From assembly GCA_000277445.1 (NCBI GenBank), contig AJWJ01000072.1:1-63867 (forward strand): a stretch of DNA of 63,867 nt. Direction: 5' to 3'. Below are positions 22,155 to 31,735 of this stretch, piece after piece (the stretch's first letter is position 1; every line of letters begins with the position of its first letter). This DNA is from Polysphondylium violaceum (taxonomy: Eukaryota; Evosea; Eumycetozoa; Dictyosteliales; Dictyosteliaceae). Below the pieces are notes generated by a model. That model searched no databases. It was not told the DNA's origin and saw only the letters and a list, made by a program, of their open reading frames with translations. Position numbers and translations under genes: made by a program.

Positions 22155-25148
22155 TTAATGATTAACAACTAAGCCAGATCTATTTGACTTTTTGTTTGTC
22201 TTTGGTTGAGAAGATTGTTGTTGTTGTTGTTGTTGTTGTGATTGTTGTTGTTGTGATTGTTGTTTTTGTTGGTATTGATTTTGTTGATGACTCTTTTGGT
22301 GGTGTTGTTTTTGTTGGTGTTGATTTTGATTGTGGTGGTGTTGGTTTTGGTGGTGTTGGTGGTGGTGACCGCCGTGGTGTTGTTGTGGGGTCATTTCGTC
22401 CTTCTTTCTAAAGGTGGTACCAAATTTAACATCATAAATACGTTCATTTTGTTCGACAAAGTCTACCAAACTTTCAGAGTAGTGGAGGGCGAGATATTGG
22501 AGTTTGGTTTGTTCAGCACGATGGAAGGTGATGGTTTCGGTCGAGTGTTCCAAGCTGGCAGAGATTTCGTGGTTGGTCATCATCTTGCTTACGATAGAGT
22601 GGACTTGACTGCTTTGTAATTGGAAACGATCGGCGAGTTCGCTGATGAGCATGGTGTCAAAGTAGACGCTGTAGGTAAACAAGTAGGTCTTGAGACAGAC
22701 TTGTTGGACAATTTTATTGAGACGTTCACGGACTTGGTCGGCGTCGGGAATAGAGGACCAGAATTTGAGGGTGGCAATGTGTTCGACGGTGAGGGTCCAG
22801 TCGCCGGCAGACAAGGCCTTGGAGGCTTGATAGATAATGTCTTTGGATGTCTCTGATGGGGCGATAAAGATTTGTCTGTCGACGCTGTCCATGTGACGTT
22901 GATAGAATTTACAGGTCTTGAATTTTGGATCAAATGGACGGAATGCGTTTTGTGGTACGGCAATCAACATACCGGTGATGAGATTGACAGTTTCAATCAA
23001 ATCGATTGGAATCCACATGTGGGCGGGAAGGATACGAGAGGTTTCTTCGACTTCACGGATTGGGTCCTTTTCGGCGGTTTTGCTTTGAATAGAGAGACCT
23101 TGGGCCAAAAGATCCTTACGGAGACCAGAGAAATCGGCAACACAGGATTGGGCTTCGTTGATGTAACCACAACGGAAGGCACAGAGACCGACTTGGACCA
23201 TGGAACGATTGAAAAGGATTTGAGTAGAGACATCCATGTGGGTTGGGTTATCTTGGAGATGACTCATGAGCATCATGTCTCTAGCTTCGTGGAATCTGTT
23301 GTTGATGGCATTGTAGTAAATGTTGCAAAGAATGGTACGGGCATTGAGACGTTCATCGCCAAATTGATAGATAAAGGTCGAGAGTTTGGAGAGGAGTTGC
23401 GATTGTTCGGTTGGATTGGCAGTGTTGGTCTTGTAGTAAGAGTGTTCGATTCTTCTAAAAGCGATACGGGCGGCAGCTTCCATGTTCTTTGAGTTTTCGT
23501 AAAATTCTTGCAAGTTGGTACCCAACTCCAAGAGGATTGGTTCGTCGGCAAGACGATCCAAATACTCTTTGGTGGGGTAGTTGATGGCTTGGAGACTCTT
23601 GTTGAATTCGTCGTCCAACATTTCAAACAATGACAAGAGGTTACCATAGACAATGACTTGACCCTTTTCGAGCTCTGGCTCTTTGTGTTCGATGGCGAGG
23701 ACAAAATGTTTGTTTTTCTCCAAGAGTTTTAAAAGTTTATCAATACCGGTGGCGATATTCTTCCACATTGGGATGGTGAGGGCAACTTTGACAGATGCAG
23801 TGTCGAATTGGGTAGCAACCAATTGATACAACACAATAAAGGTCTCTTTGTCACCAGTGACTTGCTCGACAAGTGATTCAAGTTGTTGGATTTGTTTAGA
23901 GGTCTCGGTTTTAACTTTACCTCTGCTTTGCATAATCTCCTTGACCTTTTGCATGATTTCATCGTTTGTGAGTTTTTCTTGGCCTGCTGCTGTTGCTGGA
24001 CTGCCAACGGTGGGTGAGGAGGCAGCGGCTTTCTTGGCGGTGATTTTATCTTCGTCTTTCTTTCTTTCAATGACTGTTTGGGTTGCTTTTGTTTTGGTTT
24101 GTTTGACATCCTTGACCAACCATTTATTGCCACCGTCGTCTGAATCTGAATCAGAGTCGGAATCAGAGTCAGACTCTGATGGCCATGATTCAGACTCTAA
24201 TCCGTCATCTTCACTTTCACTCTCGCTGTCTGATCCTTTCTTAAAGAAACTAGATTGTGGTTTCTTTGGAGCTGGTTTCTTTTTATTGGATGGAGCGTCG
24301 CTATCAGACTCTGACTCTGATTCTGATTCGGAATCTGAAAAATCATCTTTAGCTGGAGCTTCTTCTTTGACAAGTTCTGGATTGTCGTGATATGGTTTTA
24401 ATTGAGTTGCATAGAGATCACATGTTTTCTTTAACTTTTGTTTCATAGAGTTGTATGATTTATTATTGTTGGCATGAAGTTTCTTTTTTTGTTCTGCTGT
24501 CATATCTCTATGATCAACTTGAATTAAATAAAGAGCTTTGAGGAAAGAGGGTGGGAATCCTTCTTTTTCAAAAATCTTTGATACCTTGTTATTTGTAACA
24601 AGTTTAGTCATATTATCAAATTCTATATTTATTATTATTATTAATTAGTATTTATTCATTTCTTTTTATGTGTGATTTGTTTATATTATTTGATTCTATC
24701 TATCTCGATCTATCTAATATATTATTGCTATTATTATTATTATTTCTTGATCCTTTTCATTTAATCTTTGATATATTGATATCTATTAGGCAAACTTTAT
24801 ATAAATCCTCTACTCTTGCTAATAATGCAATCCTCCAAACTCTACAGTTCCACTATTCTAGACTACTATTATGCTACTATGCTATACAACAACAACAATA
24901 AAATAAAAGATATTACCATTTGAAATTACAACCCAATCGTTGGTTTTAAGGGCGTTTCTAAGTTTTTTCAAGATATCATCAAATTGTAACCAAGCTTTAT
25001 CTTTAGCTGAACGTACAACTCTTTTCTCTTCAATTTCTTCTTCAGAAGATGATTGATATACTGTCTTTTTCTTGACTTGAACGTCAGAGTCTGAAGATGA
25101 ATCTGATTCAGATTCTGAGCTTGAACCTGTTCTATAAAAACGAGACAT
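22155..25148 (-). CDS. eif3C: Eukaryotic translation initiation factor 3 subunit C
   Basis: Core PCI-domain subunit of eIF3, which organises the 43S pre-initiation complex. Two exons: 25148-24917 and 24622-22155, split codon G|AA; 899 residues, matching the family (about 910 in mammals). The start MSRFYRTGSSSESESDS and then KRVVRSAKDK are hallmark eIF3c sequences. Two long acidic Ser/Asp/Glu tracts lie around residues 118-185. The PCI region lies in the last third (TYLFTYSVYFDTMLISELADRF...). The C-terminal tail is unusually His/Gln/Asn-rich with GGHHHQHHQNQ-type runs, a dictyostelid embellishment. The intron (24916-24623) is about 294 bp and AT-rich, with no separate gene in it. Confidence 0.96.
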
Positions 25149-25657
25149 TTTGTGCTGTGTGTGTTGTGTGTAAGACTAACTTCAAACGAGTCTCTTTTTG
25201 TGTTTTAATTAATGAAAAATAAAAAACAAGTAGAGTAAGAGATAGGGGTGTTTCCTATTACTATTGATACAGCGTTAACCTGAAGTTATTGAATTCGTAC
25301 AAAAAAAAAAAACTTTTGTGAAAATCATGAAAAAAAAATTTTGAGAAAAAAAAAAAAATGGATTATCCTTCCTCAGCGAGTAACGTTTTTTTTACTTTTT
25401 TTTTTTTTCAAGTAAAATGATTTTGATTCAAGTGTAAATAAATAAATTGATTGATCATGACCATTATAAAATATACTATAAACAGATAAGTTATATGCTT
25501 TGGTGGAAATAAGTAAGGAGCGAAGGATCCGAATCCCGCGCTCAAAAATTTTTAAAAAAATAAATACGTAAAAACATCAAATATTGGAAAGATGAAAACG
25601 TCACATGGATTGGTGAGAATGTAATAGGAGTAATTAATAATAGGAAGAGTAATAAAT
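25149..25657. other. Divergent promoter region between eIF3c and TRIP13 genes
   Basis: Shared upstream region for two divergent genes. Long A-runs at about 25301-25312, 25330-25360, and T-runs near 25386-25409. Around 25515-25545 is a short GC-richer patch (AAGGATCCGAATCCCGCGCTC) that recalls a tRNA T-arm but cannot be folded into a tRNA. No gene seen. Confidence 0.5.
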
Positions 25658-26989
25658 ATGGATCCAAATAGTAGTAGTCTTAATAATAGTAGTAATAATA
25701 TTACTGGTGGTGGGGTAAAGAAGATACAGGATATGAAATTAATTATAGAGATATTGGTGAATGATCAGTGTAGTATCTCTTTTGATGAACTAAGAAAACA
25801 TTATCTTGTGAAATTGTATGCTCAATTTGAGTTGAATAGAAGCCAATTGATCAAGCAAATAAAGCGACATGGGTATCTTTCTATTGGCAGTGCAGATGAC
25901 CACATGGCCATCGATAGAGTGTCTGTCTATTGCAATAGATCCATACAGATGTTGGAACTTCTTTCCGAACAAGAGATTAGCGCTTATGTGCAATTTGAGA
26001 GATCCAGTGTATTCTTTTACAAACAATATAAAGAGGGTGCATCCAATGAAGAGTTGTTTGAAGATGTTGGCAGTGGTGAACAGACCGTGTCGCCGTATCA
26101 GCAATGGGTGTTGCCAAACATAGAGTTTGCCACATTGTGGGACAATCTGATCTATGATGACTCTGTCAAGGAACGGTTGTTGTCGTATGCGTCCACCATT
26201 CTGTTGTTCTCCTCGGCCAAGGTTGACAGCAACATTGTGTCCAACAACAAGATCGTCTTGTTGACCGGTCCACCAGGGTCTGGAAAGACCAGCTTAGCCA
26301 AAGCACTCTCTCAAAAACTCGCCATCCGTCACAGTGATCGATATGCGTATCCCCAGCTGATAGAGATCAACTCGCACAGTCTCTTTAGCAAATGGTTTAG
26401 CGAGAGTGGCAAATTGGTGATGAAGGTGTTTGAAAAGATAAGAGAGATTCTTGACGACCCCTCTTGTTTTGTCACGCTTCTCATTGACGAAGTAGAGAGT
26501 CTTGCCGCAGCACGTACAGCCGCACTCTCGGGCTCTGAGCCCACAGACTCTATTCGTGTGGTAAACGCATTTCTCACTCAACTCGATCAAATCAAATCGT
26601 ATCCTAACCTCTTGATTGTGGCAACCTCTAATCTCACAACAGCCATTGACTTAGCGTTTATTGATCGTGCAGATCTCAAACTCTTTATCGGGCCACCCTC
26701 ACTCAGTGCCCGTAAACGTATATTAAAGTCAATTGATAAAGAGCTCATGGACAAAGGTATTCTTTATGCCAACCAACCAATTGACAAAAAGCAACAAAAA
26801 GCCCTCAGATCATCAATCTACACGTCAACCAATGGATTCAGTGGTCGTTCTCTCCGAAAACTCCCGTTCCTCTCTGTGGCCAACTATCAAACAAAGTCAC
26901 TGGAGTTCCCTATCCCCTTGGCCGAATATCAAATTGAATTGAATGAACTAATTCAAAGAGAAAAAGAATTTAATAAAGTTATTGTATAA
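25658..26989 (+). CDS. trip13: TRIP13/Pch2 AAA+ ATPase (HORMA remodeller)
   Basis: AAA+ hexamer that remodels HORMA-domain proteins such as Mad2 in the spindle checkpoint and in meiosis. Single exon, 443 residues, close to human TRIP13 (432). After an Asn/Ser-rich start, the N-terminal substrate-binding region runs to about residue 150. The conserved entry motif WVLPNIEFATLWDNLIYD follows. Walker A GPPGSGKT is at about 204-211, the pore region at FSKWFSESGKLV, Walker B LLIDEVES at about 275, sensor 1 VATSNLT and the arginine-finger region DRADLK. All catalytic motifs are intact. Confidence 0.93.
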   Translation: MDPNSSSLNNSSNNITGGGVKKIQDMKLIIEILVNDQCSISFDELRKHYLVKLYAQFELNRSQLIKQIKRHGYLSIGSADDHMAIDRVSVYCNRSIQMLELLSEQEISAYVQFERSSVFFYKQYKEGASNEELFEDVGSGEQTVSPYQQWVLPNIEFATLWDNLIYDDSVKERLLSYASTILLFSSAKVDSNIVSNNKIVLLTGPPGSGKTSLAKALSQKLAIRHSDRYAYPQLIEINSHSLFSKWFSESGKLVMKVFEKIREILDDPSCFVTLLIDEVESLAAARTAALSGSEPTDSIRVVNAFLTQLDQIKSYPNLLIVATSNLTTAIDLAFIDRADLKLFIGPPSLSARKRILKSIDKELMDKGILYANQPIDKKQQKALRSSIYTSTNGFSGRSLRKLPFLSVANYQTKSLEFPIPLAEYQIELNELIQREKEFNKVIV

Positions 26990-27061
26990 AGTGTTATTGT
27001 AAATATGTATTATATGTAGGTTTATTTAGAGGAGAGAATATATAATGGGATCAATGATTAT

Positions 27062-29333
27062 TTATCTAACTTTACCATTTTGAATGGAAGACTTTTGTGG
27101 AATCAAGGGTTCTTTACCGGCGACTAATAATGGAGTGTTGTTGTAATTGATGGCACCATCGACGGCTTTGAGATCATAGTGAAGAAATTCTTTTTGATAG
27201 TCAATAGAGGCCTTTGGTTGAATAGACATACCAGCACCGGCAATTTTGGCACCAGAAGCAGTGGTGGAGGCATCCTTGGGGACGAGAATAGAGACACCGT
27301 TGGCACCATCATCGGCAACGACAATCATGGCCTCACTCAAGACACCCTTGAATTTAGATGGTTTGAGATTCAAAACGACGGCAAGTTTTTGACCAACCAA
27401 TTGGGCAGCCTCATAGTGGGCCTTGAGGCCGGCAACGACGGTTTTGATGATACCAGCACCAATGTCAACTTTGATGATATAGAGATGTTCAGCGCCTGAG
27501 TGTGGTTCGACTTGAGTGACGGTGGCAATCTTCATATCGATTGGAAACTCTGGACCCAAGCCAGAGAATTTGGCTCTTTGTTTTTTGATTTCATCGCCAT
27601 CCAATTTCTTTACGAGTGGATCAATGGTGGATGAGATCTTGTGGTTCTCTGGGATGGCAAAGACAAAGGAGTCGACGTATTTGCTTGGCTCGACAGCAAG
27701 TTGTTGGTGGATCTTGTTGGCGAGTGAGGGCATGTATGGCTCCATGAGGGTGGCGAGGAGGTTGATGGCGTTGACGAGAACAGCCAAAATGGTGCCACAA
27801 CGGGCCTTGTCAGTGTTGGCCAAGTCCCATGGCTTGTTGTCTTGCATGTAGACGTTGCATACCTTGGAGAGTGACATGGCGATCTTGAGACCCTCTTTGA
27901 TGTTGATGGCCTCTAATTTCTCAAAGTATTGGGTCATGTGGCTGTTGAACTCTGTGATGAACTTGGTGTCGATCTCTTGGGTGGCGTCATGGGCGGGGAC
28001 AACGCCATCATAGATAGAGTTTAACATCTTGAGAACTCTGTTGACGAGATTGCCAAAGTTGTTGAGGAGATCGTTGTTTTTAAAGTTGAAATCATCCCAT
28101 GAAAAGACAGAGTCTGAGTTTTCTGGACGATTGATCAAGAGATAGTATCTCCAGACCTCGGGTGGGATGCCAGTGCTCTTGGCGCTGTCACCAAAGACAC
28201 CAGTGTTTCTAGACTTTGAAAACTTGCCAGTCTCATAGTTGAGAAACTCTGTGGTGCTGAGATAGTCGACAAGGACGTATGGGTCGCCAGAGCCAATCAA
28301 CGAGGCGGGGAAAATGACAGTGTGGAAAGGAACATTGTCTTTACCCATGAATTGGACGAGCTTGACATTCTCTGGGTTCTTCCACCATTTCTCCCACTCG
28401 GGAGTGTACTCTTTGGTAATGGAGAGATAGCCGATTGGGGCATCAAACCAAACGTAAAACACCTTGTTGGAAAACTCTTCCAAGGGCACTGGAGTACCCC
28501 ACTTGAGGTCTCTGGTAATGCAACGTGGCTTGAGTTCGCCCTTGACCCAGGTGTTGGTGATTTGCACAGAGTTTTCTGTCCATTGAGTGCTCTTGTTTTC
28601 GACAAAATCGTTTACCTTACTCTGTAATTGAGGCAAGTCTAAAAAGATGTGTTTGGTAGACTTGATGATGGGGGTCTTGGAGCAGACCTTGCAACGTGGG
28701 TGGATGAGATCGGTGGGATTCAAAAGTTTTGTGCATTTGTCGCATTGATCACCACGGGCATCCTCATAGGCGCAGTGGGGACAGGTTCCCTCGACGTATC
28801 TGTCTGCAAGGAACATACTGCAGCCCTCGCAAAACAATTGCTCCATCTCTTGGGTCAAGGTGTAACCTGCCTTGTGGAGTTTGTTGAAAATATCTTGAGT
28901 GATCTCTGTTTGACTGTCGGTACTGGTTCTGCCAAATTTATCGAATCCAATATTAAACCATTCATAAATCTCTTTGTGTATCTTGTGATACTTGTCACAA
29001 ATCTCTTTGGGTGTGCATTTTTCTTGTAATGCTTTGGTTTCTGTGGCAGTACCGTATTCATCAGTACCGCAAATATAAATAACATTGTAACCCTTTAATC
29101 TACAATATCTGTTGTGGGTAATAATATGAATATGTTAGTGATTGATTCGTGCATTATTACTACTCTATCGATTACCACTTGTGACTCACCTTGCATAGAC
29201 ATCACCACTTAAAACACATCCAATAATATTACCAAGATGTGGTACATTGTTTACGTATGGCAATGCAGATGTAATTAAAATATTTCTTTGACCCTCAACG
29301 GGTAATACTGGTGTTGATGGTGGATTACTCATT
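27062..29333 (-). CDS. metS: Methionyl-tRNA synthetase with C-terminal EMAPII-like domain; apparent 1-base frameshift in exon 1
   Basis: Charges tRNA-Met with methionine. Two exons: 29333-29190 and 29108-27062, intron GTGAGT...AACAG. Exon 1 starts [17 protein letters not shown] and should continue into [18 protein letters not shown], the HIGH-type motif (HLGN). As written the A5 run at 29277-29281 (+ strand) contains one base too many and shifts the frame there. Allowing for it gives about 729 residues. Further motifs: GTDEYG, zinc-knuckle cysteines (CEGC, CPHC, CDKC, CKVC), the KMSKS equivalent KFSKS (about 346), and the anticodon-binding domain. A C-terminal OB-fold tRNA-binding domain begins [18 protein letters not shown] (about 564 on). 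The intact remainder makes a sequencing error far likelier than a pseudogene. Confidence 0.93.
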
Positions 29334-29874
29334 GTGTGTTGTGTGTGTGTGTGTGTGTGTTTTTATTCTTTTTTTGTAAAGTACTGTGGTGGTATTGATT
29401 TTAGATAGATAAATAAATATATAAAAATAGTAGTACTATAATTAACTTTACTCGTAAAGGAAATAACAAACAACGCAACTTCAAATAGAATCTTTAAAAA
29501 TGAAAATGAAAAAAAAATGAATGTGTAAAAAAAAAAATAGAGAAAATTTTCAAAAAATATTGGAATGGCAGTTGGTTGGATCCGAAAATCATAAGAAGAG
29601 ATCAAGAATTAATTAAATTAATTAGTTGGGATTATATTACGATAAGTTTACAAAGTAGTTATTATTTATTTTATGATATATAAAAAATAATATTATGAAA
29701 TTGTTTGTTTGTTGTTGTTGTTGTTGTTGCTGTTGGTGATTTATACAATAAAATTATTAGAAAGTTGATATTGAGATGTTGGATACAGTAGACAGATAGG
29801 AGAATAGAGAATAAGAATAGAAAATAGATAATGTGAATTATACCCATCCCTCCACACATCCATCAATTGACAAA
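29334..29874. other. Intergenic region with GT microsatellite
   Basis: A GT dinucleotide run (about 29342-29360) lies just upstream of the methionyl-tRNA synthetase start. Then AT-rich sequence and a TTG trinucleotide run near 29710-29729. The minus-strand open frames here are hydrophobic, low complexity, and not convincing. No gene seen. Confidence 0.5.
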
Positions 29875-30414
29875 CTAACTGGATTTCATTTCCTTTTTTA
29901 ATGAAGGGAAAATCACAAAGAATTCATCTTTTTTATCCTTGTTTAAGCCTTTTAAAAATGATGACAGGAGTTCATGATTGATATGAGTGGAGTAGATATT
30001 CAAGAGTGGTGGATTAATGTCGCCCTCTTGAGAATTATGATTGTGACTAAAACTACTATGACCATCGCCACTGCTATTACTATTAGGAAGGGAATGGGAT
30101 AAGGGTGAAGAAGAGGAGGAGTGAGAGGGACTGGGTAAACTACTATTGTTTTTATCTAAATTATGAATAGTTTTGTTGTGTTGATTTAATTTCTCTGTAT
30201 TTTGGAAATATCTATTACAAGAAGTACAAACTAGATTTCTTTCCGATAGTGTTTTGTGTTCAACAAAACACTCTGATCCACATAAAGCATGAAAGGTCTT
30301 TTCGTGACGTAGTCTTGCATAGTTGTCTTTATATCTGTAGGTTGTTATTGTGGTTGTGGTTGTTGCTGATATTAATATCATTGCTAAACAGATACTTATA
30401 CTATATTTACCCAT
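29875..30414 (-). CDS. Small protein with one C2H2 zinc finger and hydrophobic N-terminus
   Basis: Single open frame of 179 residues. I do not recognise the family. Residues about 61-82 form a C2H2 finger: LVCTSCNRYFQNTEKLNQHN with a following KTIH, spacing C-x2-C...H-x4-H. The preceding CGSECFVEH may be a second, irregular Cys/His unit. The linker is Ser-rich. The C-terminus (LSSFLKGLNKDKKDEFFVIFPSLKKE) looks helical. Oddly, the N-terminus SICLAMILISA reads like a signal peptide or membrane anchor, which does not suit a nuclear zinc finger. The first exon may be wrongly joined: a GTAAAT follows ATGG and a TACAG lies before the finger, though using them breaks the frame. Real gene likely; start uncertain. 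Confidence 0.5.
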   Translation of the reverse strand: MGKYSISICLAMILISATTTTTITTYRYKDNYARLRHEKTFHALCGSECFVEHKTLSERNLVCTSCNRYFQNTEKLNQHNKTIHNLDKNNSSLPSPSHSSSSSPLSHSLPNSNSSGDGHSSFSHNHNSQEGDINPPLLNIYSTHINHELLSSFLKGLNKDKKDEFFVIFPSLKKEMKSS

Positions 30415-31735
30415 TGTGAGATTCCTTATCTCTTTTTATACACTTTTGGTGTCTGCAAGGATAAGCAAACGACATTTTTTGTTCTTTTTTATATTATATT
30501 TTATTATATTTTATGATATTATACAACTACTATTTATTATAATGATTGATTATTTCTATAACAATATGAATATAAAATCACATAAGTTTTGTTTGTGAGA
30601 GGATAAGAGGTGATGAGAGATTTTGTTATCCCTGCCCCCCCATAAAAAAGTTGGAGGGGGGGATGTGTTGTTTTTGAAAATTTTTTTCTCGTACCCACCT
30701 TCCTCACAATTAATTTAATTCTCACGATGGTGGACATAATACTATAAATAGATCATTGATTGAAAGATACTAATAAAATTAATTTCATGATACCCATATT
30801 CGATAATGATACTATTTAAATACAGTTCTATTAGTAACTGGTTATTCTTTAGAGGATATATAATTTATTTATTTTTAATAACTTTTATTTTTATTATTTA
30901 TTATTATTTATTATTATTATTAATATGAAAATAAACTAATCAGAGTTTTAAATGGTTAAATTTCATATTTCTGGTAAGATATCGTGTGTTTGATTACTAA
31001 TGGTAATCTAGTGTTTTAAATTTTATTTTGATTTCTATGTATGGTCACGATAACACAAAAACAAATTAAAAACAAAAACAAAATAAAAAGGAAATTGAAT
31101 TGCTTTGAGAATAAAAAACACTGGTACTGCACTACATTGCACACAATTGCGCTTACTAAACTCTATTTACCAGATCAGACGATCTCTGGACAAAAAACGA
31201 TCAAAATTTAAATTGTAAACAAAAAAATAACCAAAATGGTAATCAACATCAAACACCAGGATGTCTTTTGAAATTTGTGACAAATACGAAAAAAAATAAA
31301 AAGTATTTAAAAAAAAAAAAAGAAAAAAAGTTTTTAAAAAAATTTAAAAAAACTCTCATTCTCATATTACTAGGTGTAGTGCACATTAAAAGAAAGAAAT
31401 CTATCTTTCTTTATTCACACACATATTTATTTAACTATCCTTTTCACTTTCTTTTTTTATTTTTTTTTACCTGTGTGATAATTTATACCACCACGAAAAT
31501 TCAAAAACCTCATTCTCTTACCACAAACACACACATTCACCCCCATCACACTTCAGTAATAACATTCTTTAATTTTTTTATAAAAGTTTAAATTATTTTA
31601 TTTGTATTAGTAATAGGGTTTTAAAAAACTCATTTCAATCTCTATCTCTCTCGCTTTCTCAACGAAAATATAGTTCTAATCGAGGATATACAGAGAAGGA
31701 AGTTCTAAAACTCAAAACACACAAACGCAGCAAGA
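30415..31735. other. Large divergent intergenic region
   Basis: About 1.3 kb between the zinc-finger gene (-) and the sulfate transporter (+), with no supported gene. It holds a GC-rich hairpin at 30635-30662, TTATT repeats around 30870-30925, several A-runs (31285-31350) and a pyrimidine-rich stretch (31430-31660) near the transporter start. The Lys-rich open frame at 31268 comes from A-runs and is not credible as a gene. Confidence 0.55.
30635..30662. repeat. C7/G7 hairpin
   Basis: Seven C residues (30635-30641) face seven G residues (30656-30662) across a 14-nt AT-rich loop. It stands out in strongly AT-rich surroundings. It could form a stable cruciform, or be a terminator-like or regulatory structure for the divergent genes; function unknown. 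Confidence 0.6.

Noticed and set aside
22872-23492. Plus-strand 206-residue frame inside eIF3c
   Set aside because: Antisense shadow of the conserved eIF3c coding region, no domain of its own.
24668-24901. Possible gene inside the eIF3c intron
   Set aside because: Low-complexity Leu-rich frame; the intron boundaries are supported by frame continuity.
25470-25545. tRNA-like sequence (GGATCCGAATCCCGCGCTC)
   Set aside because: Resembles a T-arm and acceptor end, but no matching 5' acceptor strand, D-arm or anticodon arm can be found upstream.
31268-31591. Lys-rich 107-residue open frame upstream of the sulfate transporter
   Set aside because: Arises from A-runs and T-runs in the promoter; no domain.
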